Shown: positions 47,088 to 54,144 of the stretch, piece by piece
Layout of the letters: each line of letters starts with the position of its first letter
Numbering within the stretch: the first letter of the stretch is position 1
Assembly (NCBI RefSeq): GCF_003696215.1
Contig: NZ_RFFG01000029.1
Span: forward strand, 30,840-94,839
Direction: 5' to 3'
Length of the DNA stretch: 64,000 nt
From: Actinomadura harenae
Lineage (GTDB): Bacteria; Actinomycetota; Actinomycetes; Streptosporangiales; Streptosporangiaceae
Program-made: the position numbers and the translations under genes
The notes under the pieces: generated by a model
What the model was told of the DNA's origin: nothing
The model's input: only the letters and a program-made list of their open reading frames with translations
Database searches by the model: none

Positions 47088-48974
47088 TCAGCGCGATTCC
47101 GGCGGTTCGTCGAGTCCGAGCAGGGCGCGCAGGTCCCGGGGCGTCACCGAGAGGTTGCTGAGCCTTGTCATGGCGACCTTGTTGACGGTGTAGCGCAGCG
47201 CACGATCCGATATGGCGTCGTCGCCGTCGGCCGCGAGAATTCGGTGAAGGGATTCGAGGCGCTCCTCGAGCCGCACCGCCAGGACGTCGCGGTCGCGCCG
47301 CCGCCGCGTGGCCATCCGGTGGACGTCGAGCCGGACGGCGTTCTCGAACTCGTCGCGCGCCTTCGGATCCCACGTCTCAGGATCGATGTCGGCCGGACCG
47401 TCAGCGCGGGGTGCGAAGCCGGGTTCGAAGCCGGGTTCGAAGCGGGCTTCGAGGCGGTGCAGCACCGTCGCGGCGACGCCCACCGAGTGGTTCTTGATGG
47501 CGGCGAGGTTGAACGCGAACGCGCCCAGGCGGCCGTGGCGCACGATCTCGTCGCCCTCGCGGGGGCAGCCGACCACGGAGATCGGGCCGGAGCGGGCGCC
47601 GTCCGCATCCAGCAGGACGCCGAGCTCGTCCACCTCGACGCCCCGGCCGGTGCGCCGGTGCGGCATCGCGATCCGCTTGCGCAGCAGGCTCGTCCAGAGG
47701 GGTGAGCCGACGCGCTCGTAGTCCGTCTCGCGGCCGAAGTTCGAGATCACCAGGTCCGCTTCGATCACCTGCGTCCGGTCTCGCCCGGCCAGCGACAGGC
47801 GCAGCGTCCCGTCCCCGGTGTCGGCGATCTCCTCGACCCTCCCGGTGGCGAGGACGACCTGTCCGCCCTCGGCCAGCGCGGGCGCGACGAACGCGGTGAT
47901 GTACGGAACGGCGCCCACCCGCAGCGTCGCCAGCAGGCTGCCGTGCTCGTCGAGCAGGGCGCGCAGGTCGGACGACGGAACCCGGGCCAGGGCCGCGGGC
48001 AGGGCGGTCTCCCAGGACTTGGCGACGTGCTCGGTCACCACCGCGGGGTCGACGCCGGGATACTCCCGGGCGACCATCGCGCACAGCCGCTGCCATTCGT
48101 CCATGAGGCGCCTGACCAGGCGGTCGCGGCCCTCGTAGTCGTCGGCCAGCAGCTCGGGCTCCGGCAGGCGGAGGACGCGGTGGCGGTGGCCCGTGGGATA
48201 GGTGCGCAGCGTCAGGCCGGACCGCGAGATCATGTGGATCTTCCCGGTGTGGCCGCCGCGCAGCAGCAGCGAGGCCGAGTCGTAGGCGCTGAGCAGCGTG
48301 CCGACGATGGCGACCTCGGCGTCCTTCCGGACGCCCAGGATCCGTTCGATGCCCGCCTCGGAGTAGGGGTGCCGGACGAACGCCGGGTGGTCGCCCACGT
48401 CGGCCGCGAACGGGAGGTCCCGTTCCTCCAGCCCCGTCGCCAGGACGACGTGGTCGGCCCGGAGCGTCCTCGCCTCCTCGGCGCCGGAGATCCGCGAGGA
48501 ACGTTCCGCCAGGACGACGTCCACGTGGTCGCCGGAGGCCACGAGGTCGACGACCTCGCCGTCGACCTCGCGCAACGTCACCCCGATCGACGCCTCGCGC
48601 ACGGCCTCGGCGAGGCGGACGGCGAGGTAGTCGGCGTAGATCCGGCGGGGCGCCGGGCCGGACTCGACGAAGGTGGCGTCGCGCCACTCCTCGGGCCAGC
48701 CCGTCCGGTCGGCCTCGTGGTTGGCCCAGACCAGGAAGTCGTCGACGTCCTCGCGGAACATCGACATGCGGCCGGCCTGGATGTTGAACACGTGGTGCCA
48801 GTGGTTGCCCGACCGGTGGTAGGCGATACCGGCGCTCCGGTAGTCGGGTCGCCGTTCGACCACGACGACCTGCAACGGCTCCCTGGCGAACTGCAGCAGG
48901 CGAATGGCGGTGGCAGTGCCGCCCAGGCCCGCCCCGACGATGACCACCATCTTGCGCGGCCCCGCAAAGCCCAT
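47088..48974 (-). CDS. Large FAD/NAD(P)-binding protein (FAD_NAD_binding_9 type)
   Basis: 628 residues. The first dinucleotide fold is VVIVGAGLGGTATAIRLL; NHWHHVFNIQAGRMSMF and ADYLAVRLAEAV are typical of this family, a second nucleotide loop is AEVAIVGTLLSAYDSASLLL, and DLVISNFGRETDYERVGSPL lies near the end of the FAD fold. A short tandem ARFEPGFEPGFAP repeat marks the start of a helical C-terminal extension. Likely a flavin oxidoreductase or hydroxylase of unknown substrate. Same strand as the PEP-utilising gene, 183 bases ahead of it. Confidence 0.82.
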   Translation of the reverse strand: MGFAGPRKMVVIVGAGLGGTATAIRLLQFAREPLQVVVVERRPDYRSAGIAYHRSGNHWHHVFNIQAGRMSMFREDVDDFLVWANHEADRTGWPEEWRDATFVESGPAPRRIYADYLAVRLAEAVREASIGVTLREVDGEVVDLVASGDHVDVVLAERSSRISGAEEARTLRADHVVLATGLEERDLPFAADVGDHPAFVRHPYSEAGIERILGVRKDAEVAIVGTLLSAYDSASLLLRGGHTGKIHMISRSGLTLRTYPTGHRHRVLRLPEPELLADDYEGRDRLVRRLMDEWQRLCAMVAREYPGVDPAVVTEHVAKSWETALPAALARVPSSDLRALLDEHGSLLATLRVGAVPYITAFVAPALAEGGQVVLATGRVEEIADTGDGTLRLSLAGRDRTQVIEADLVISNFGRETDYERVGSPLWTSLLRKRIAMPHRRTGRGVEVDELGVLLDADGARSGPISVVGCPREGDEIVRHGRLGAFAFNLAAIKNHSVGVAATVLHRLEARFEPGFEPGFAPRADGPADIDPETWDPKARDEFENAVRLDVHRMATRRRRDRDVLAVRLEERLESLHRILAADGDDAISDRALRYTVNKVAMTRLSNLSVTPRDLRALLGLDEPPESR

Positions 48975-49172
48975 CGCGCCCCCTCCCCGCCGTGCCGAAT
49001 GGTCTGGCCTTTACCGCGGCTTGACCGTATCGCGCGGATCACGATGGCTCAATGGTGACGATCACCCGTCCGGCGGGACCGTTCGCCCTGTCTTCCCCTC
49101 GACCACGCCGTCGCCACCGCCCGGCGCCCGGCGGCGACCCTCCTCCTGCCCTACCGGGCCGTCCCGTGAAAA

Positions 49173-49211
49173 GCCCGCCGCCCTCGTCCGGTGGGGACGA
49201 GGGCGGCGGGC
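49173..49211 (-). terminator. Intrinsic terminator of the CDF transporter gene
   Basis: A perfect 17-base stem (49173-49189 with 49195-49211) and five-base loop, followed on the minus strand by TTTTC. It begins 16 bases past the CDF stop. Confidence 0.9.
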
Positions 49212-49226
49212 GGCAATGCCCCAGGG

Positions 49227-50321
49227 TCAGTGGTTCGGGGAGCGGTGGACGGGGCCGTGGGGGTCGGCGCAGTGATCGTCCACGGGGGCCGCCGCGCCGG
49301 CCGGGAGGACCTCGGAGGGCGCGTGGTCGACCTGGAGGGTGGTGTGGTCGATGGCGTAGTCGGCCTTCAGCATCGCCTCGATGGCGCGGCGGACGGCGTG
49401 GCAGTCGCCGCCGACGTCGACCAGGATGTGCGCCGACAGGGCCGGGTAGCCGGAGGTGACCTCCCAGATGTGCAGGTCGTGGACCTCGACCACGTTCGGG
49501 GACGCCGCCATGGAGGCGCCGACCTCGGCCGGGTTCAGGCCGTCGGGGGCGGCCTCCAGGAACACGCGGCCCGCGCCCCGGACCAGGTCGTAGCCGGCCT
49601 TGAGCATCAGCGCGGCCACGATGAGCGCGGCGATCGCGTCCGCCCGCGCGAAGCCGGTGAACAGGACGACCGCGCCGGCGATGGTGGTCGCGATGAACGC
49701 GAACAGGTCGTTGAGGATGTGCTGGTAGGCGCCCTCGACGTTCAGGCTCGACCGGTTGGCCTTGCTGATCAGCCAGGTCGCCAGGATGTTGACCACGATC
49801 CCGACCAGGCCCGTCACCAGGACCAGGCCGCCCTCGACCTTCGGCGGCTCGATCAGGCGGCTGACGCCCTCGTACACGAAGAACGCGGACAGGAGCAGGA
49901 GGGTGATGCCGTTGATCAGCGCGGACATGATCTCGGCCCGCTTCAGGCCGTAGGTGAATCCGCCCTGCGGGGGGCGCGCCGACAGCCGCATCGCCACCAG
50001 CGCCAGCACGATCGACGCGGCGTCGGTCAGCATGTGGGCGGCGTCGGAGACCAGCGCCAGTGACTGCGCCAGGAGGCCGACGACGACCTCGCCGACCATG
50101 AAGCCCGCGATCAGGGCCAGCGCGCCGGTCAGGTAGCGGCGGTCGGCGTCGGCGGAGACGCCGTGTCCGTGACCATGTCCGTGGCCGTGCCCGTGTCCGT
50201 GCCCGCCGCCGCTCTCGTGCTCGTGCTGGTCGTGGTCATGGTCGTCGTGGTCGTGGTCGTGGTCGTGATCTTCGTGGGCTTCGTCGGTCGCTTCCCGTGT
50301 GGTGCCGGGCGGGTTCTCCAT
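49227..50321 (-). CDS. Cation diffusion facilitator, probably zinc exporter
   Basis: 364 residues from ATG 50321. The first 55 residues are a metal-binding tail of His-Asp and seven Gly-His repeats. Six membrane helices follow; LVSDAAHMLTDAASIVLAL holds the HxxxD site and LNVEGAYQHILNDLFAFIAT the second HxxxD site, both zinc ligands. The cytoplasmic CDF domain has VEVHDLHIWEVTSGYPALSA. Exports Zn(II) or related divalent ions by proton antiport. Lies 26 bases downstream of the ArsR sensor gene, so the two form an operon. Confidence 0.95.
   Translation of the reverse strand: MENPPGTTREATDEAHEDHDHDHDHDDHDHDQHEHESGGGHGHGHGHGHGHGHGVSADADRRYLTGALALIAGFMVGEVVVGLLAQSLALVSDAAHMLTDAASIVLALVAMRLSARPPQGGFTYGLKRAEIMSALINGITLLLLSAFFVYEGVSRLIEPPKVEGGLVLVTGLVGIVVNILATWLISKANRSSLNVEGAYQHILNDLFAFIATTIAGAVVLFTGFARADAIAALIVAALMLKAGYDLVRGAGRVFLEAAPDGLNPAEVGASMAASPNVVEVHDLHIWEVTSGYPALSAHILVDVGGDCHAVRRAIEAMLKADYAIDHTTLQVDHAPSEVLPAGAAAPVDDHCADPHGPVHRSPNH
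50160..50280. repeat. In-frame tandem hexamer repeats coding the His-rich tail
   Basis: Two blocks of tandem six-base units (GGCCGTGCC-like and GTGGTCGTG-like on the plus strand) encode (Gly-His)n and (Asp-His)n inside the CDF gene. Low-complexity DNA of this kind can change length by slippage and would vary between strains. Confidence 0.8.
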
Positions 50322-50347
50322 GCGTGGCTCCAGGGGGTCGGCCCGGT

Positions 50348-50776
50348 CTAACGGGCGTCGGGACCGGGCAGTGTCTCGCGGTTCGCGGAGGTTTCGTGCC
50401 CGAAATGGGTCAGCGCGAGGTCGAGCAGCAGGCGGACGTGGGAGTCCGCGAGCCTGTAGTAGGCCATCCGGCCGGACCTGCGGACCGTGACGACCCGTCC
50501 GGCGCGCAGCAGGCGCAGGGCGTGGGAGACCGACGACTCGCTGCTCGCGCAGACGGCGGCGAGGTCGCACACGCACATCTCGCCGCCCTCCAGGAGAGCC
50601 GTGATGATCCGGACGCGGCCCGGGTCGGCCAGCACCGAGAAGACCTCGGCGAGGTCGTTCACGGCCTCGGCGTCGGGCATCACGGCACGGACGGCCACCA
50701 CGCGCTCGGGGTCGACCATGCGGACGTCGCACCCGTCCAGGGGCGTCGCGGCCGCGATATCTGCACGCTTGCTCAC
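50348..50776 (-). CDS. ArsR/SmtB-family metal sensor, CzrA-like
   Basis: 142 residues. The winged helix is DLAEVFSVLADPGRVRII...ASSESSVSHALRLLRAG. The alpha-5 zinc site is complete: Asp 111, His 113, His 124 and His 127 with the same 2-11-3 spacing as CzrA. The MCVCDL motif (Cys 68, Cys 70), with Cys 16 near the N-terminus, could also form an alpha-3N site as in CadC. The metal-free form should repress the operon with the CDF exporter and let go when zinc rises. A 31-residue N-terminal extension is unusual. Confidence 0.92.
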   Translation of the reverse strand: MSKRADIAAATPLDGCDVRMVDPERVVAVRAVMPDAEAVNDLAEVFSVLADPGRVRIITALLEGGEMCVCDLAAVCASSESSVSHALRLLRAGRVVTVRRSGRMAYYRLADSHVRLLLDLALTHFGHETSANRETLPGPDAR

Positions 50777-50933
50777 ATGTGGAGGTTAGTGGCAGGGGAC
50801 GGTGAACTGTCAACCGTCCCACCTCGGCCCATCGGACGGGCCGTGCCGGACGGCCGTCCGGCTCGGACGTTGTTGATCAGCGGCCGATACAGTGAGCTGG
50901 GACACCGGCCGGGGGCGGAGGGGGTGCGGGCGC

Positions 50934-51323
50934 ATGCTGAGTTCCGCATGGTCCTTGCTGCGTCTCGCGCTGCTCGCGCTGGTCTGCTTCCTCGCCATCG
51001 GCTGCCTGACGCAGGCCGGGAAGAGCGTCGCCTCTCTCAACGCGGCCGGGGGTCCGGTGGCCGCGCACGTCTGCCATTCCGGGACCGTCCGCGTCGGGGA
51101 CGTCGTCCAGCGGAGGCCGGACGGGGCGGACGGGCCGGGGCACTGCGCCAAGCAGGCGCTGCCGGAGAACTCCTCCATCGGGCCCGCCGCCGCGAGCACG
51201 CGGGTGGCGTCGGCGTTGTCCCCGGAGGAGACCGGCGGTTCGCCGGGAGCGGTGGGGCAGCGGAATCGGTGTGGTCCTTTGGCGCCTCCCGATGTGGGAC
51301 GGCTCTGCGTCCTCCGGGTTTAG
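50934..51323 (+). CDS. Hypothetical secreted or membrane protein
   Basis: 129 residues from ATG 50934. One hydrophobic segment (SLLRLALLALVCFLAIGC) may be a signal peptide or anchor, with a Cys at its end that fits a weak lipobox (AIGC). The outside part has several Cys and ends in a low-complexity Pro/Gly tail. No family recognised. An ATG at 50892 is the alternative start. Confidence 0.5.
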   Translation: MLSSAWSLLRLALLALVCFLAIGCLTQAGKSVASLNAAGGPVAAHVCHSGTVRVGDVVQRRPDGADGPGHCAKQALPENSSIGPAAASTRVASALSPEETGGSPGAVGQRNRCGPLAPPDVGRLCVLRV

Positions 51324-51474
51324 AAGGACGTCGGCGACCGGGCTCGCCGACCACGCCCGGCGAACGCGCCCTGCCGAAGGGCCGGCGGGCGTCCTCGCCG
51401 GGCGATCGACCGATCCTGTGGCCGCCGCGCGCCGTCATACTCTCCGCTCCCTCTTCCGATGAGGTGTTCAACGA

Positions 51475-52215
51475 ATGTCTTCTGCAGGAAAGGCGGCGCC
51501 TCGCCGTCTCATCATCGCGGGCGCGGCGCTGCTCGTCGCGGCCGTGCTCATCGCGGCGCTGGCCTTCGCGCGGAGCGGGGGTGACGCGCCGCCCAAGGCG
51601 GCCGCTCCCCCGGCGAAGGCAGCGGCGTCCGCCTCGCCGATGGTCGCTCCGCCGACGTCCGGGAAGCCGGGGCAGCCGCACCGGGTGAACGGGGATCCGT
51701 ACGCGCTGGGACGGGTCGACGCCCCCGTGGTGATGGTCGAGTACTCCGACTTCCAGTGCCCGTTCTGCGGGCGGTTCGCCCGCGAGACCAAGCCGCGGCT
51801 GATCCGGGACTACGTCGACACGGGCGTCCTGCGGATCGAGTGGCGCAACTTCCCCATCTTCGGCCCGGAGTCCCGGAACGCGGCGCGGGCGGGGTACGCC
51901 GCGGCACTCCAGGGACGGTTCTGGGGGTTCCACGACCTGGTGTACGCCAAGCCGCACCGGCGCAACGCGGGCGACCTCGCCGACGGCAGGCTCCTGGCGT
52001 GGGCGCGGGAGGCGGGCGTCCCGGACATGGAGCGGTTCCGCCGGGACATGAACAGTGAGGAGACCAAGGAGGCCGTCCAGGACAACTGGGACGAGGGGTA
52101 CGAGGTGAACGCCATCAGCACGCCGACCTTCCTGATCAACGGAAGGCCGCTGCTCGGCGCGCAGCCGTACAAGGTGTTCGCCGACGCCATCGCCAAGGCG
52201 AAGGGCGGACGGTGA
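51475..52215 (+). CDS. Membrane-anchored DsbA-family thioredoxin-fold protein
   Basis: 246 residues. One N-terminal membrane helix (LIIAGAALLVAAVLIAALAF), an Ala/Pro linker, then a DsbA domain. VVMVEYSDFQCPFCGRFA carries the CPFC active site (Cys 95, Cys 98) and ISTPTFLING the cis-Pro loop. Works outside the membrane as a thiol oxidase or reductase. The next gene, overlapping by four bases (GTGA), encodes a CcdA-type electron carrier that likely keeps it reduced. Confidence 0.93.
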   Translation: MSSAGKAAPRRLIIAGAALLVAAVLIAALAFARSGGDAPPKAAAPPAKAAASASPMVAPPTSGKPGQPHRVNGDPYALGRVDAPVVMVEYSDFQCPFCGRFARETKPRLIRDYVDTGVLRIEWRNFPIFGPESRNAARAGYAAALQGRFWGFHDLVYAKPHRRNAGDLADGRLLAWAREAGVPDMERFRRDMNSEETKEAVQDNWDEGYEVNAISTPTFLINGRPLLGAQPYKVFADAIAKAKGGR

Positions 52216-53084
52216 ACGGCGTCGGCTACGCCGCCGCGTTCCTCGGGGGGCTGCTCACACTGCTCAGCCCGTGCAGCGCCCTGCTGCTCCCGGCGTTCTT
52301 CGCCTACTCCTTCACCGACCGCACGCGGCTCGTCGGACGCACCGCCGTGTTCTACCTCGGGCTCTGCCTGACGCTGGTGCCGCTCGGCGCGGCGGGCGCG
52401 GCCGCCGGACGGCTGCTCTACGGGCACCGCGACCTGCTGATCGGCATCGGCGGGTGGACGGTCATCGCCCTCGGCGCCGCCCAGATCCTCGGGCTCGGGT
52501 TCGGTCTCGCGCGGCTGGGACGGCTCGCGGGGCGGCGAGGGGACGCCGGTTCCGTCCTGTCGGTGGGGCTGCTCGGCACGGTCTACGGGCTGTCGGGGTT
52601 CTGCACGGGTCCGCTGCTCGGCGGGATCCTGACCATCTCGGCGGTGGGCGGCGCGCCCGTGCGCGGGGCGACGCTGCTGGCCGTGTACGCGCTGGGGATG
52701 GCGGCCCCGCTGTTCGTCCTGGCGCTGCTCTGGGACCGTTTCGACCTCGGCCACCGGCGGTGGCTGCGCGGACGTCCGGTCACCCTCGGGCGCCTGCGGA
52801 CGCACTCGACCTCGCTGGTCGGCGGCGTCCTGTTCGTCGTCATCGGCGTGAGCTTCCTGTACTACGACGGCGGGGTCGTCCTGCCCGGTCTGCTCGGCCC
52901 GGACGCCGAGGCCTCGGCGGAGGAACGCGTCCTGCGCATCGGCGACGCCCTCCCGGACGCCTGGCTCCTGGGCACGCTGGCCGCCGTCCTGGCGGCGGTC
53001 GCGGTGACCCTGCTGTGGCGAGGCATCAAGGCCGCCCGCCTCCCGGCAGAGGCGCAGGACGACCAGGAGACCCCCACGCGGTAG
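52212..53084 (+). CDS. CcdA/DsbD-type transmembrane thiol-electron carrier
   Basis: 290 residues, GTG start overlapping the DsbA stop. Six membrane helices with one Cys in each half: LLSPCSALLLP (Cys 21) and GLSGFCTGPLLGG (Cys 131), the redox pair of the CcdA fold that passes electrons from cytoplasmic thioredoxin outward. The first motif has SPCSAL instead of the common SPCxLP. A C-terminal extension holds an extra helix (LLGTLAAVLAAVAVTLLW) beyond the usual length. Coupled to the DsbA gene. Confidence 0.92.
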   Translation: MNGVGYAAAFLGGLLTLLSPCSALLLPAFFAYSFTDRTRLVGRTAVFYLGLCLTLVPLGAAGAAAGRLLYGHRDLLIGIGGWTVIALGAAQILGLGFGLARLGRLAGRRGDAGSVLSVGLLGTVYGLSGFCTGPLLGGILTISAVGGAPVRGATLLAVYALGMAAPLFVLALLWDRFDLGHRRWLRGRPVTLGRLRTHSTSLVGGVLFVVIGVSFLYYDGGVVLPGLLGPDAEASAEERVLRIGDALPDAWLLGTLAAVLAAVAVTLLWRGIKAARLPAEAQDDQETPTR

Positions 53085-53096
53085 TGGGATGGACGG

Positions 53097-53555
53097 TCAC
53101 TGGTCGGGGCGCTTGGGGACGCAGATGAGGGTCTGCTGGCCGGTGGCGACGAGCTTGCGTTCGCCGTCCCGGACGGCGAAGACCTCGAGGTTGCAGACCG
53201 TCAGCGTCCGCCCGGGCTTGAGGACCGTTCCCACGGCCTCGACGTGGTCGCCCTCGGCGGGGGCCAGCAGGTTGATCTTGTACTCGACGGTGAGCACCGA
53301 GGTGTCGTCCGGGAACAGGGTGAACGCCGCGTAGCCGCCCGCACTGTCGGCGATGGCGCTGGTCGCGCCCGCGTGGACGTACCCGTTCTGCTGGGTCACC
53401 TCCGGACGGGACGGCAGGGTGATGTGCACGCGCCCCGGCTCGATGCGCGTCAGGCGCGCGCCGAGGTGGGTCATCAGCCCCTGCCGGTCGAAGCTGCTCT
53501 GCACGCGCTCCCGGACCTCGGGCGTGACCTGGTCCGTCTTCTCCTGGGCCTTCAC
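53097..53555 (-). CDS. PaaI-type hotdog thioesterase
   Basis: 152 residues from GTG 53555 with GGAGGA upstream. The hotdog pattern QNGYVHAGATSAIADSAGG has the conserved H-x-G and catalytic Asp, and LTVEYKINLLAPAEGDHVEA is the second signature. It hydrolyses acyl-CoA thioesters. It overlaps the upstream hypothetical gene by four bases (GTGA). Confidence 0.92.
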   Translation of the reverse strand: MKAQEKTDQVTPEVRERVQSSFDRQGLMTHLGARLTRIEPGRVHITLPSRPEVTQQNGYVHAGATSAIADSAGGYAAFTLFPDDTSVLTVEYKINLLAPAEGDHVEAVGTVLKPGRTLTVCNLEVFAVRDGERKLVATGQQTLICVPKRPDQ

Positions 53556-53986
53556 CGTTCTCCTCCATGCTGGTCGGGCAGTGTCCCCTGGCTGATCGTC
53601 CACGTCCATCGCTCCAGGACGGCGACGAGGTCCTCGATGTCGAACGTGCTGTGGGAGGCGCGGACGTGGTCCCAGTCCGGGTCGAGAACGACGACGCGGA
53701 AGCCGTGCGCGCGGTACCACCCGACGTCGACGCCGATCTCCCGGGCCCGCAGGTCGTCGCTCCCCGCGAGGTCCTCCGCGGGGATCCACGGGGGTGGGGC
53801 GGTGCGCGCCCAGTACAGGTCCTCGGAGTCGTTGACCTCGATCCGGCCGTCCGGCAGGCGCCGGGCCTCCAGGGCGTTGTGGACGACCGTCCAGCCGGGC
53901 GGGACGCGCAGCGGGATCAGGCTCCACTGCTCGGACATCGCCGCGCCCAGCGGGGAACCGGGGGGCGGTTCGAAGATCGGGTCCAC
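53552..53986 (-). CDS. Hypothetical protein
   Basis: About 144 residues if begun at GTG 53986; ATG 53938 would give 128 and is also plausible. No signal peptide or membrane segment. Contains WTVVHNALEARRLPDGRIEV and an acidic C-terminal half rich in Asp/Trp (VVVLDPDWDHVRASHSTFDI). No family recognised. Its end overlaps the thioesterase gene, so they share a transcript. Confidence 0.65.
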   Translation of the reverse strand: MDPIFEPPPGSPLGAAMSEQWSLIPLRVPPGWTVVHNALEARRLPDGRIEVNDSEDLYWARTAPPPWIPAEDLAGSDDLRAREIGVDVGWYRAHGFRVVVLDPDWDHVRASHSTFDIEDLVAVLERWTWTISQGTLPDQHGGER

Positions 53987-54056
53987 GCGTCGGGAGCGTA
54001 GCGCGCTCCACCCGCCCGGGCCACGCGGACCGACGCCACTCACCCTGTGGACACAC

Positions 54057-54098
54057 TATGCAATCGATCACTTACTTTGCGTGATTATCGGGTATATG
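54057..54098 (+). promoter_or_regulatory. AT-rich promoter region of the oxidase-dioxygenase/P450 cassette
   Basis: A stretch much richer in A+T than its surroundings. It contains TTACTT and a TATATG hexamer (54093-54098) with 15 bases between, and an ATCAC/GTGAT inverted repeat (54067-54071, 54081-54085). It ends 46 bases before the gene start. Promoter call is moderate. Confidence 0.5.
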
Positions 54099-54144
54099 CG
54101 GCTCGGCCTTCCGTGGCGGAAGGTGACCGCGCAGAGGAGCGGCC

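Noticed and set aside
47405..47460. Tandem 12-base repeat in the FAD gene as a mobile or regulatory element
   Set aside because: It only encodes the short FEPGFEPGF linker in frame and has no other features.
50160..50280. Regular short repeats looking like a CRISPR or direct-repeat array
   Set aside because: They are in-frame six-base units coding His-Gly and His-Asp in the CDF transporter tail, with no spacers.
50777..50933. Typical SmtB/ArsR 12-2-12 operator before the ArsR gene
   Set aside because: Only a short CACATGTG palindrome is visible near the start; no A+T-rich repeat of the usual pattern was found.
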